A stretch of 64,000 nucleotides of DNA, from positions 25,996,501 through 26,060,500 of the forward strand of contig NC_052665.1 in NCBI RefSeq assembly GCF_016802725.1, written 5' to 3'. Positions 1 to 10,201 of the stretch are shown piece after piece. The stretch is from Solenopsis invicta. Taxonomy: Eukaryota > Arthropoda > Insecta > Hymenoptera > Formicidae. The stretch's first letter is position 1. Every line of letters starts with the position of its first letter. The notes below the pieces were generated by a model, which saw nothing but the letters and a program-made list of their open reading frames with translations, did not search any database and was not told the DNA's origin. The position numbers and the translations under genes were made by a program.

Positions 1-487
1 AAGGCTATTCGTGACGGCAGAGATACAAAGTACCCTATTCCAGTCGTAGAAATCACGAATTTATGGAAAGTTCAAATGAATAAAGAAATGTTTCAATGGA
101 GTAGGAAGGAGTCGGCAGTGCGCGGAGCCTCGTACTTTTGTGACTTTTGAGTGAAAAAGCATCAAACGTGCTTTAAGAAGTTTGACTTAACAAGAAGGGC
201 GGTAACAGCGATAAACACGTTCCGGGCATACGTCTCTCGCGAAGAACTTCTTTCGATTTCGCATCATTGAATCTCCGATGTGTGTAATATGTGATGTCAA
301 GGAAACGTCGAATCACGTGTTCTGGGAGTGTATTGGCTTAGAGAAACAACGTAAAGTACTACAACGCGGCCTGATTAAGGCGCGCGGGTTCTTTTCTTAC
401 TGTATCAAATACTTGTTGGTTACACTTGACTGTGATATAGTCTGTGAGCTCGAAAAGTTTATATGTTCTATAAGTAAACATATTTAG
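1..487 (+). pseudogene. 3' end of a non-LTR retrotransposon ORF2 (C-terminal zinc knuckle)
   Basis: I read this as the carboxy end of an endonuclease/reverse-transcriptase polyprotein of an insect non-LTR (I/R1/Jockey-like) element. The last 69 codons (278-487) start with CVIC and continue to NHVFWEC, matching the Cx2C...Hx4C knuckle that ends these ORF2 proteins, followed by a basic helix and a stop. Upstream, 1-150 is open in another frame and ends at a TGA. At least one frameshift therefore separates the pieces and the copy is dead. The left part of the element lies outside the window. An unrelated C-rich ORF cannot be excluded, but the motif spacing near a stop fits the retrotransposon reading well. 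Confidence 0.55.
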
Positions 488-817
488 ACAGATAGGGAGG
501 CGAGAGTTAATACTACTATTAGTAGTGTTAAACAAAAATTATTATTAGTAATAGTGTAAGTAGTATTATTAGTGTGATTTGTGTACCAGTATAATCTGCG
601 ATGATGTATTCGTTTTCATAGTTAAGCGAACACTTTGTATCTCATTTTTATTCTTATTAGTATTATTATTCTTATAATGTTGTTCTTAGATTTCAATTTT
701 ATATATTCACGCAGATAGCTTTGTTTTGTTTTAATGTGTTTGTTTTTTTTTATTATTTAATTTTCTATGTAACTTAATGCGCAAAATGCGCGATTCTTTA
801 TTTGTTCCGTACTATAT
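488..817 (+). other. AT-rich probable 3' UTR of the non-LTR element, no gene
   Basis: This stretch has no credible ORF and is rich in short TTA/ATT runs. It probably continues the 3' UTR of the non-LTR element. The matching downstream half would be 6702-6800, ending in an A-rich run near 6790, because the gypsy element was inserted between them. Confidence 0.35.
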
Positions 818-1049
818 TGTTACGGTCGTGCGATATTTGTAATGTGTCACCGTATAGTTTATGTAATCGATAGTAATGAGTTGACGGTTGCTCGTTGACG
901 ACGGTTGTTGTTATGTGGCTGACGTCTGGAGCCTCGTTTCGGTGACAGACGTGTTCTCATAAACGTCTCAGTTTCCTTTAAAGAATCTGCTCAATTATTT
1001 ATTGTGCGTGAGTGCGCGTGAGTGTCTTGTGCCACCGACGGACGTAACA
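818..1049 (+). repeat. 5' LTR of gypsy #1
   Basis: This is the 232-bp direct repeat of 6470-6701, with TG...CA ends and a 7-bp terminal inverted repeat TGTTACG/CGTAACA. AATAAA-like TAATAAACG is seen in the 3' copy and its variant in the 5' copy. No canonical TATA box is obvious. Confidence 0.92.
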
Positions 1050-1052
1050 ATT

Positions 1053-1066
1053 TGGGGGCTCGTCCG
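1053..1066 (+). other. Primer binding site, tRNA-Pro
   Basis: TGGGGGCTCGTCCG starts three bases after the 5' LTR. It is complementary to the 3' end (including CCA) of insect tRNA-Pro, and would prime minus-strand DNA synthesis. Confidence 0.8.
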
Positions 1067-1082
1067 ATTTGAACGACGAGCA

Positions 1083-2263
1083 ATGGCTTTCATATCACGG
1101 AGCCCACGAAAGGGGATGTGCACGCGTTCTACAACGTTTGCGGAGCAATCTCTACGAGATGACGAACGCCCATGCATGCAGTCTTCGGGCGATGCTGTCG
1201 AACGAACGACAGAGGATGTCGTTGAACGGACATTGGAGAATTTTAGTAGTGAAACATCGAACGCGGAGACGCTTCTCCGGACGACGTTAAAGGAGTTGAG
1301 GCAAATGCGTGAGGAGCGCGCGTTGCAATTACGGCAACAGGAAGATCTTGCAACGCTCTTGCGACAGCGAGAGGAGGAGTTTCGGCATCTTCGGGAAAAC
1401 CAGCTAAGTCTTTCTAATGATAATGCCGCGAATTTAATCGGGAATGCGAGTGTGCAAAATGATATGCCTCTTGAGAGTGAAATTGACGCGATCGCGGGAG
1501 AGCGGGTAACTTCACGAACTTCGTTTAAATTAAAACCGGATACGTACGATGGAAGTTGCGCGAATTCTTGTCGCAATTTAACCTTATCGCTCGGGCAAAT
1601 CGATGGGATCAGGAAATGAAAACTGCCGTGCTTGTGTCATGTTTAAGAGGGAAAGCTCGCGCGGTATTAGAAAATATACAAGATTTAGAAAGTTTGGAAT
1701 TCGCAGAATTAAAATCGAAATTAGAATTACGATTCGGAGAAACTCATTCATTACAGAGTTACTACTGTCAATTTACGAATAGAAGACAGAAATTTGGGGA
1801 AAATTTTGCTGCCTTTGGAACGGATATAGAGAGATTACCTCAGCTTGCATATCCTGAATGCCCACATTCTGTTCGAGACAAGATTGCTTGTGCGCAATTT
1901 GTTTCTTCAATATCAGATGAGTATGTGAGGAGAACCCTTCAGTAAGAAGGAATGACATCTTTGAAAGTGGCGATAGAAAGAGCTAAGACGATAAAATCTA
2001 TTCAAGAAAATAATTTTGAACGAAAAGCGAGAAGTAATTTTAATTCTTTTAAAAGAAAAGGAAATAATTTTGATTTTAGGAAAAAAGAGAGTGGTTTTGG
2101 AAACAAGGAAAAACGAGGTAAAAATGAAGGTGTAAATAAATTTGTAAGAGGAAATAAATATAGAGGGAATTTTGTGAATAAAAATCGAACGGAATGTTGG
2201 CTTTGCGGAAAGGAGGGGCATTTACGTTTTGAATGTCCCGGGAAATCGGAAAACTCGGAATAG
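1083..2263 (+). pseudogene. gag: gypsy #1 gag, broken by one frameshift and one stop
   Basis: This encodes the structural Gag of the retrotransposon particle. The start at 1083 opens a coiled-coil-rich N-terminus (many Glu/Arg/Gln; about residues 70-130). A capsid-like region follows, with SKLELRFGE around 1718. The C-terminal tail is very basic and ends in a CCHC zinc knuckle, CWLCGKEGHLRFEC, near 2200-2240. The frame shifts near 1550-1560, apparently by a short deletion next to FKLKPDTYDGS. A TAA at 1943-1945 interrupts the shifted frame, which reopens directly after it. Pol overlaps the 3' end in the -1 frame. The product is clear; the copy is non-functional. Confidence 0.85.
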
Positions 2264-5200
2264 TTGAACTTGACGGGGCGAGTTTGACTAAAGAACGGGG
2301 AGCCCCGAAAGTTACGGGGAGAGAATTTAAACGTTTTTTTAAATTAAATAGAATTAAGTGTGATCTTGATGAATTTTGTTATTCCGCGGAAGCAGATAAT
2401 AAACATTGTATCTTTAAAATAGATACGGGCTCTGATGTATCAATTTTGAATAGAAATTTTGTTGAGTTAGGTAAGCGAAAAGTTGAGATTTTTGATGGTG
2501 ATTTGAAATATCCTACGGGGGAAAGAATTTTGATTAAATACAAAACAATTGTAAAAGTTCGGCTTGGAAACTTTTCTGTAGAAATGCCAATGTTAATTGC
2601 GGACATTAGCGATGATTGCATCTTAGGAGTGGATTTTCTTAAAAAAATGAATTTAGGAAATGTGTTTGATTTCGTTTTTAAGGGTCAATCTTTATCTGGT
2701 GAAACAAATATTTTAAGATGTTCTCGTGTGGAAAGTTGTTTTAAAGAGATTCCTGAAATTTTGAAAGAAGTTTTCATTAAGATTCATAAAGATTCAAAAA
2801 ATTTAAATGACAGTCAGAAGAAAATTTTTGCGGAATTTTTGATTGAGTTTCGAGATGTGTTTTCTGATGAAATTGTTGCAGGGAATTGTGATGTTGTCAA
2901 ACATGAGATCAATGTAAAAGATTCTTCCCCAATTAAACAGGTACCTCGTCGAATTCCAATCCATTTACGAGGAGAGGTAGATAAAATTATTCAGGACATG
3001 AAAGAACATGGAGTTATCAAGGAATCTCAGAGTCCCTGGGTTTCGCCGGCGGTTATGGTGAAAAAAAAAGATGGAACAATCAGATTTTGTGTTGACTACA
3101 GGAAGTTAAATGATGTCACTAAGAAAGATTCTTTTCCTTTGCCTAGAATTGATGACATTTTCGATCAATTAGCAGGTAACGATTTGTTTTCCTCTTTGGA
3201 TTTAAAAAGCGGTTACTGGCAGGTAAAAATTCATCCAAGGGATAAAGAAAAGACTGCTTTTTCTATCGGTAACGGTCTTTGGGAATTTAATGTTATGCCT
3301 TTTGGTCTTTGTAACGCCCCCGCAACTTTTGAGAGATTAATGGAAAAGATTTTACAAAATTTATTATCAAAAATTTGCTTAGTTTATCTTGATGATGTTA
3401 TTGTATTCGGGAAAAATTTTGGGGAAATGATAAAGAATTTGAGAGAAGTTTTTCTTCGGCTACGCTCTGCAAATTTAAAAATTAATCCTAAAAAATGTGT
3501 TCTTTTTGGAAAGAGCATTAAATATTTAGGTCATGTTATATCAGCTGAGGGCGTTGCAACGGACCCTGAAAAGATTGTGGCTGTGAGGGATTGGCCAATT
3601 CCGCATAATAAGAAGCATATTCGAAGTTTTCTGGGATTTTGTTCATATTATCGGAGATTTGTTAAAGGATTCTCGTCCATAGCAAAACCGTTATATGTTT
3701 TAACTGAAAATCAAGTTAGATTCTTTTGGGACGAGGAATGTCAAAGAGCTTTTGATAAATTAAAACAAATATTAACATCATCTCCTATTCTTTCTTTTCC
3801 AAAAGGAGATGGGGAATTTATTCTTGATACTGACGCTTCGAATACGGGAATTGGTGCAGTCTTGTCACAGGCACAAGACGGAAAGGAAAAAGTGATTGCT
3901 TATTTTAGCCGAGTATTTTCTAAGGCTGAAAGGAATTATTGTACAACGCGTCGGGAATTATTAGCTATTGTTGATTCAATAAAAACTTTTCATCATTATC
4001 TTTATAGACGAAAGTTTATGGTCCGTACAGATCATGTTTCTTTAAGATGGTTAATGTCCTTTAAGGAGTTAGAGGGTCAATTGGCTCGTTGGATGGAAAG
4101 GCTTCAGCAGTATGAATTTGAAATTATCCATCGGAGGGGTCAGTGTCATAAGAATGCTGACGGTCTTTCTAGGCGATTATGTGAGGATCACGGATGTCAA
4201 TATTGTACTAAAGTGGAATTGAAGAACATCTTATTTGGAAAAGAGACTGTTGGACGATTGATTCTAGAAGGAGAAAATTTGGAGGGGTGGCGTGAAGATC
4301 AGAAAGGGGATCCTGGTATTTCTTTTATTTATCAAAGCAAGGTCTCGGGAGAACGACCTTCTTGGACGGAGATTATTTCTAAAGATCCTTCTTGCAAGAT
4401 TTACTGGTCGTATTGGGATGCGCTTGTTTTAAGGAATGGAGTTCTTTATAAAAGATGGGAATCTTCAAATTCAAAATTCAACATTTTCCAACTTGTTCCG
4501 CGCAAGCGGATTAAGCGGATTTTGGAAGAAGCGCATGATTCTTCTACTGGAGGTCATTTTGGAGTTAATAAGACTTTAGAGAAAATCCGTAAGAGGTTTT
4601 TTTGGGCGACCTGCAAGCAAGATGTAGAAGATTGGTGTAGGACTTGTAAAATTTGTGTTTCCAAGAAGGGTCCTTCCGGAAAGGGGAAATCCCCTTTACA
4701 AGTCTACAATGTGGGAGCTCCATTTGAGAGAATACAGATGGACATACTTGGGCCTCTTCCTTCTACCTTCTTTGGAAATAAGTATTTGCTTGTTATCGTT
4801 GATTGTTTCTCCAAGTGGGTGGAGGCTTTTCCGCTTAGGAACATTAGGACCAGGACAATAGCAGAGGTTCTCGTTAAGGAGGTTATTTCTCGATATGGAG
4901 TTCCTATGGAGATCCATACTGATCAAGGAAGAAATTTTGAATCTAAGATGTTCTCGGAATTAATGAGTTTGCTTGGAATTAAGAAAACGAGAACGACTCC
5001 CTTACATCCTCAGTCTGATGGGCAGGTAGAATGACAACATCAAACTATAATTGGTTATTTATCAAAATTTATTTCCGAGAATCAACGAGATTGGGATCAT
5101 TGGGTTCCAATGTTTCTTTTAGCTTATAGATCTTCGAAGCATGAGGCCACTGGTGTTACTCCTGCCGAGTTGTGCTTTGCCCGAGATTTAAGACTTCCTT

Positions 5201-5583
5201 TAGATTTGCTGTGGGGTAGTCTTCCAGAGGTGGAAGTAGATTCCAATGAAGATTATGTTAGTGGATTAAGAATGAAAATGGAATTTATTCATAATAACGT
5301 TAGGGAGCGGATGGATATTAGATCTTCTCGAATAAAAAACAGATATGATCGAGGAGTTAGACAGGTTCTTTTTCAGGAAGGGCAAAAGGTTTGGCTGTTC
5401 AATCCTCATAGGGTAAAAGGAAAGGCTCCTAAATTACAAAGGAATTGGGAAGGTCCTTATGAAATAGTAAGAAAACTTAGCGAGGTAGTGTTCAGTATTC
5501 AAAAATCATTGAGACATAGAAGAAAGGTTGTGCATGCAGACAGATTAGCACCGTATTCGGAAAGACGTTTGGAGTGTGAATAG
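2233..5583 (+). pseudogene. pol: gypsy #1 pol: protease, RT, RNase H, integrase; one nonsense codon
   Basis: The polyprotein covers reverse transcription and integration. Aspartic protease: FKIDTGSDVSIL near residue 61, with DCILGVDFL downstream. RT: residues about 230-430, catalytic YLDD at about 385-388. RNase H: DTDASNTGIGAVLSQ around 533, then TDH and HKNADGLSR. Integrase: an HHCC zinc domain (HFGVNK...CRTCKIC), then a DDE core with MDILGP, HTDQGRNF and the final E just before a TGA at 5032-5034. The frame continues unbroken after that TGA to 5583 and includes a GPY-type C-terminal domain (NWEGPYEIV). The stop looks like a single CGA-to-TGA change. Otherwise the gene is full length and well preserved. 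Confidence 0.93.
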
Positions 5584-6023
5584 GGAATCAGGGCCCGAAA
5601 TTTATTTGGGGGGAATTATTCTTGTTTACGTTCAGAGAATGGAAGTTCTAGGGAACTTCTATTATAGAAAATTTTTGGGGACAACGCTCGGTAACTTGTG
5701 GCAGAAGCCCAAGGTAGAGCAGAAGGTCGTCAATTAAGGTTTACAGGAAGGGACGATGCTCGGTAACCTGAGGCAGAAGCCCAGGGTAGAGCGGGAGATC
5801 GTCATGAAATTTTGATTGAGGGAATAGACGACGCTCGGTAACTTGTGACAGAAGCCCAAGGTAGAGCAGAAGGTCGTCAATTAAGGTTTACAGGAAGGGA
5901 CGATGCTCGGTAACCTGAGGCAGAAGCCCAGGGTAGAGCGGGAGATCAGAAATCCTCTCTGGAAATCTTCGCCTTGGGGGAAAGGGATTCTGAGGATTAT
6001 TTTTCTTCTAAATCGAGGGGGGG

Positions 6024-6058
<35 letters not shown>

Positions 6059-6454
6059 GCAAACTAATGTTTCGTGAATTGAGCACTTGTCGGATTTTAT
6101 TTTTTTATTTCAGTTTGGAGGCTTGCAAGATCGACGCGTAAAGGGAGGTCAACGAGATTCTTTTTTTTAAGAAGACCGCCTCGCCCCGGTTTTTGATTCA
6201 GGGTTTTCCCGTGGGCTTGGAGGCAAATGCCGAGGCGGGGACATGGGAGCCTTTAGAGCGTTGGGTCCCTGAAAGTTAATTTCTTTCCCCCCCTTGTCCG
6301 AAGAATCAAGAAAGAAGCACTCAAGAATTAAGATGAAGAGTTTTGTACGAGCAAAGATTGAAGTGAGAAGGTTCCGTTTTGAAGAAGAGGTTTCGCAGCT
6401 TCATGATCTCTGGAAGAACAAGCCTTCCAGCTTGGTTGTCGGGACGACAACTTT
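5584..6454 (+). other. gypsy #1 3' non-coding region
   Basis: No credible gene is present. It contains four structured repeats (5680-5947), a G-run followed by a GT/GA microsatellite (6017-6058), and GC-rich inverted pieces near 6176-6240 (CCGCCTCGCCCCGG and GCCGAGGCGGGG). Long gypsy elements often keep cis-acting RNA signals here. Confidence 0.7.
5680..5947 (+). repeat. Four tandem 52-nt hairpin units with compensatory changes
   Basis: Units lie at 5680-5731, 5752-5803, 5827-5878 and 5899-5947 (the last loses its final bases). Types A (1, 3) and B (2, 4) alternate, and units 3+4 look like a tandem copy of 1+2 about 147 bp apart. Each can fold as an outer stem, then GCTC/GAGC, then an inner stem, then GGC-AGAA-GCC as terminal loop. 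The outer stem is GACGAC/GTCGTC in unit 3 and GACGAT/ATCGTC in unit 2. The inner stem is CTTG/CAAG in type A and CCTG/CAGG in type B. Both pairs of differences keep pairing. Unit 1 has one outer mismatch (GACAAC) and unit 3 an inner GAC/GCC mismatch. Function is unknown; packaging, export or translation control are possible. Confidence 0.8.
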
Positions 6455-6469
6455 AAAGAAGGGGGGCAG
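6455..6469 (+). other. Polypurine tract of gypsy #1
   Basis: AAAGAAGGGGGGCAG ends directly against the 3' LTR, the expected position for plus-strand priming. Confidence 0.8.
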
Positions 6470-6701
6470 TGTTACGGTCGTGCGATATTTGTAATGTGTC
6501 ACCGTATAGTTTATGTAATCGATAGTAATGAGTTGACGGTTGCTCGTTGACGACGGTTGTTGTTATGTGGCTGACGTCTGGAGCCTCGTTTCGGTGACAG
6601 ACATGTTCTAATAAACGTCTCAGTTTCTTTTAAAGAATCTGCTCAATTATTTATTGTGCGTGAGTGCGCGTGAGTGTCTTGTGCCACCGACGGACGTAAC
6701 A
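6470..6701 (+). repeat. 3' LTR of gypsy #1
   Basis: This is the 232-bp direct repeat of the 5' LTR with the same TG...CA ends. It holds TAATAAACG as a likely polyadenylation signal and is followed by the ATAT target duplication. Confidence 0.92.
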
Positions 6702-6944
6702 ATATATTAAAATATAGTTTAGTCTGGCTCAGTGTATGCTTTATTGAGTCGTTGTGTTGTACTTTTTAGTCTTCTATTTTATTCCGTTCGGAAAAAAAAA
6801 AGAAATATATTAGTTTAAGTTTAATTTTAGTTTGATTTTGTAATGTGATTTCGTATTAAGGTGCACGGCGTTAAGCCTAAACCGCGAGGGGCATGAGTCA
6901 ATTGTTCTGTTTTGCATTATATTGTTCGATTCAGTTTGTCTTAC
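6702..6944. other. Target flank of gypsy #1, no gene
   Basis: AT-rich DNA with an A-run near 6790, possibly the poly(A) end of the non-LTR element that gypsy #1 interrupted. No ORF of note. Confidence 0.3.
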
Positions 6945-7884
6945 AAAGGAACTTTTTGAGGTGTCGCACCCTGATTTTAATGAAACTTTATACACATTTA
7001 GGTAACATAATTAGATGATTTTAGAAACTATCAGTTGCAGCGCATATTTGGTTTTAAGGGGTGAAATCATCTCTTATGTGTACAGCAATTTTCAGCTTTT
7101 TCCAATATATCTCGGAAACTATTCCAGATATCAAAAAATGTTTTCTACAAAAGATTTACAGTAAAATTACCTTTATTCATTCACGTTAATAATATTTTTT
7201 AAAAATAATTATTAAAAAAAAATTTTTTTAATAATTATTTGAAGAATTATTTAAAAAAATATATTATTGGCGTGAATAAATAGAGATAATTTTATTGTGA
7301 AACTTTTGTATAAAACATTTTTTTATATTTTGAATAGTTTTCGAAATATAGAGGGAAAAGCTAAGAATCGCTTTACAGACGAGGACTGATTTCACCTCTT
7401 AAAACCGTATATTGGCAGCAACTGATATTTTCTAAAATCATCTATTATCATTAAAATCATTATGTTACCTAAATGTATGTAAAGTTTTATTAAAATCGGA
7501 TTGTGACACTTTGTTTCTTGACAATAAAACTTTTAGAATTTAAAAAAAAAATATTAATTATTAACAAAATGATAAAGTGCTATCATTTCCACATCACCTT
7601 TTTATGAGGTAGATTAGTATAGCGCGTTTTTTCTATAGTGGTTTCTCCCGTAGGCCTAATCCACTCTCTATTCCATTCTCTATTTCTTAATGCACGAATT
7701 TTAAATGCTTTTTACAGGCCTCACTCTCTTGAAAGATATATTGCTATTACATAAAAATTCATCCAACTTTTATATGACAAAATATCTTTTATGTTATAAT
7801 GCTACAAGATATTAAAATTTGTTTATTTTAAATCTGCACGAATTTCGATATTTCCATGATATCAAGAAGAATTTCCGTGCCATA
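6945..7884 (+). repeat. Palindrome-bearing repeat, copy A
   Basis: Two arms (about 6961-7215 and 7245-7522) are inverted copies of each other. Each contains ACATTTAGGTAACATAAT or its complement, and together they fold into a long hairpin about 560 bp in total. A further 360 bp of AT-rich tail to 7884 belongs to the same unit, because the whole block recurs in inverse orientation at 31309-32487. No transposase is coded. It resembles a non-autonomous fold-back/MITE element of a family I cannot name. Confidence 0.75.
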
Positions 7885-9302
7885 TATTTCCTATAATGTA
7901 TAAACACATTTTTTTTATTATAAACAGTGTTACGTCCAGGTTTGAGAAAAGATAAGAAAGACGTTGAGAAAGAAGGAAAGAACGTAACAACTTGAGATCG
8001 TGCATATATGATTAGACGTGGTATGAACGGAGCGCGTCGACATTTCAAGATATAGGTGTCAGTGGGACATAGCAGAGGGTCCAACTACGGATACTTAGGT
8101 CTCCGCGCTCCTCAATCCTGTTTCGGGACAACGTATTGAAACGCTTTACTCCAGGATCGGACCTAGTGCTTAATAATCTATCAGAGCAAGGGATGGTTAC
8201 AATTAGGTCGATAAATCAATCAATTAATTTTTATTTAAGTCATTGGTTTTTTAATAATAATAATAATATACTAAAGTAATTCTTTACATGTTGTTTGTTT
8301 AAGATTGTTGAACAAGAGATTATAATAATCAATCGTAGGGCAGCTGTTTTTCTTAATGTAAAACAGAGGTAACGCAGCGGTCTATTACATATGAAAAATT
8401 GCCCCAATAAGAACAAAATGGTATAATATACGTTTATTTTTGGTATTATCGTATGGTGTAAACCTAGTAAATTAAACGTATTTGAAGCGGGTCTAATTTT
8501 TGTTTCCATGACCATCTCAAAAACGTTTTCATATACCAATTTTTATTAATTTATTAAACGTTAAGCATATACGAATTATATTCGGATTAGAGAACCAAAT
8601 AAATAATGAATTATATAGTCGCATAAAATATATATTAATAAATCAATAATTTATACGTAATAAATGTTTAGTTTACAAAAAAAATATTCCTTGTATCCTT
8701 TTTATTAAAAAAGGTCAAATTTAAATTAAACAATTTATGAACCAGAATATATAACAATACAAATTGTTAATTATACAGAAAAATATAAATTTTATGTAAA
8801 ACAACGCTTTACGTACACGTCATATTGTAAAAGAATAAGAGTATTCGTTTGAAGGTTATAACAAACAGCTCTCAAAAGTCTCACTGAAGTACGAATTAAA
8901 AATTCGGCTGCGGTGACGCCTAGATATAACGCCTGTGGCCGCTCTCAACTCACGAGAAGATTCTCAGCGGCGTGGCCACCTAGCGGAAGCCGCGCAAGCC
9001 GCGAAGGCTGGCGTCGCTGAAAAACTTTGAGACTTAAAACTAAAACAAATCGCACGATTTTTGAAAGAACCGTAATATGTTTTTACGTGCAAAATAATTA
9101 TTAATAATTTAATGTCTTAGATTTTAACTATATTTGGTATTTCCGAAATGTTTTATAAGTGTTTTTCATTTTATAAATAATATACATCTTCAATAAACCT
9201 TTAATTAACTATATTGAATGTGGTACAAAATACGTTTATTATTTGTTTAAATATTGCTGCGATGAAAACGTATAAATATATTTTACGCTCAAACTTTTAT
9301 TA
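7885..9302. other. AT-rich intergenic DNA, no gene
   Basis: No credible coding region. 7927-8200 is less AT-rich and includes TGTTACGTCC and AACGTAACA 61 bp apart, which recall LTR ends but are too close for an LTR. 8900-9010 is a GC-rich patch with inverted GTGGCCGCT/AGCGGCGTGGCC pieces. The rest is simple AT-rich sequence. Confidence 0.4.
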
Positions 9303-9306
9303 ACAT

Positions 9307-9935
9307 TGTAACAACCTGTATTCGTCCAAACACGAACGAGCTCAGAGCAGCCAGGGCTCAAAGGGAGGTTGTCGGGTAATTAAATCTGAGATCGGGAGTG
9401 CGTAGAAGAGAAATATAAATTTATTATAAGAGAACTGAAAGTAATACAAGCAAGTATGTGCGTTTAATAAAAGAAACGCGATATCTAGAGGCGCGGTCGC
9501 GACTCGCGCCTAATGTAAAAAAATACTTATTTTTTGAAAGTCGCAGACCGACCCTCTTTTACGCGAGTCAGCGAGTTCCAAGCACGCGAGATTATCAGAT
9601 CTCAGTAACGACTGAACCGATCAAGTTCTGAGTAGTCTCAAATGATAGCTTGGCCCCGACTTATATAATAAAAGTGTTTTTATTTTTTCTCTCCGTGTCT
9701 TACGAGCGGAGATATCGCGACGCAAAGTCTCAATATTCTACATTTTATTTTAAGAAACGTTGTCGTCGCCCTCAGGAATTCTTCCTTTCACATTTTTCAC
9801 ACAGAGTGGCGCTAGCATACATTAGTCACCCGTATTGCGAGCGAGAGCGACTTCCGATGTATCGTCATGGCTGCCGTGATGGCCGCCGTGATAGGTTTTC
9901 TAATTCTATTCCAACCTGACCTGTATTCGTCAACA
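9307..9935 (-). repeat. LTR-like block, probable solo LTR on the minus strand
   Basis: It starts TGTAACAACC and ends GTCAACA. Read on the minus strand it has a TATA-like element (near 9660) upstream of an AATAAA-like signal (near 9420), the order expected in an LTR. ACGAATACAGGT occurs at both ends. I could not find a matching target duplication, so the boundaries are tentative. Confidence 0.35.
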
Positions 9936-10201
9936 ATAATAATCTCAGTTCGCGGGATAATCTCGGTTTTCGCGGTTTTCTGTTTGTAAAAACGTGTCGA
10001 TCGAACAAGAGGTTCATCGAAGGTCAAAGGTAAGTTATAATTAATTAATTAGATAAATTATAAATTGTCAATCATATATGTGTTATAACACTTGGTGCTG
10101 CATATCAAATTTTCCAAGTGTTAACACACACATATGAGATTGACAAAGTGCACATGAATTATATGATAACGACAGAGCTGATTAGACTAACAAAACAAAG
10201 C

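Larger units (their letters stand above)
818..6701 (+). mobile_element. Ty3/gypsy LTR retrotransposon (gypsy #1), nearly complete
   Basis: This is a full-length gypsy-type element with no env. Two 232-bp LTRs (TGTTACG...CGTAACA ends) differ at only about three sites by eye, so the insertion is fairly young. The flanking ATAT at 814-817 and 6702-6705 is the 4-bp target duplication. Order: LTR, tRNA-Pro primer site, gag, protease-RT-RNase H-integrase, a 3' non-coding region with structured repeats, polypurine tract, LTR. Gag carries a frameshift and a nonsense codon and pol one nonsense codon, so this copy cannot make full proteins. gag and pol are in different frames and overlap by about 30 bp, suggesting programmed frameshifting in the ancestor. 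Confidence 0.93.

Noticed and set aside
995..1576. 193-codon minus-strand ORF opposite gypsy gag
   Set aside because: Antisense shadow of gag, with serine/arginine bias from the opposite strand.
5680..5947. CRISPR-like array
   Set aside because: The repeats are structured hairpins in a eukaryotic retrotransposon, with conserved and not unique spacers, and no cas genes.
6294..6494. 66-codon ORF near the gypsy #1 3' LTR
   Set aside because: It runs across the polypurine tract into the LTR and shows no similarity to env or other gypsy proteins.
818..6701. Endogenous retrovirus with env
   Set aside because: No ORF with signal peptide and transmembrane segments lies between pol and the 3' LTR; that region is non-coding.
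7927..7995. Tiny LTR pair TGTTACG...CGTAACA
   Set aside because: Only about 70 bp apart and no target duplication; too short to be an LTR.
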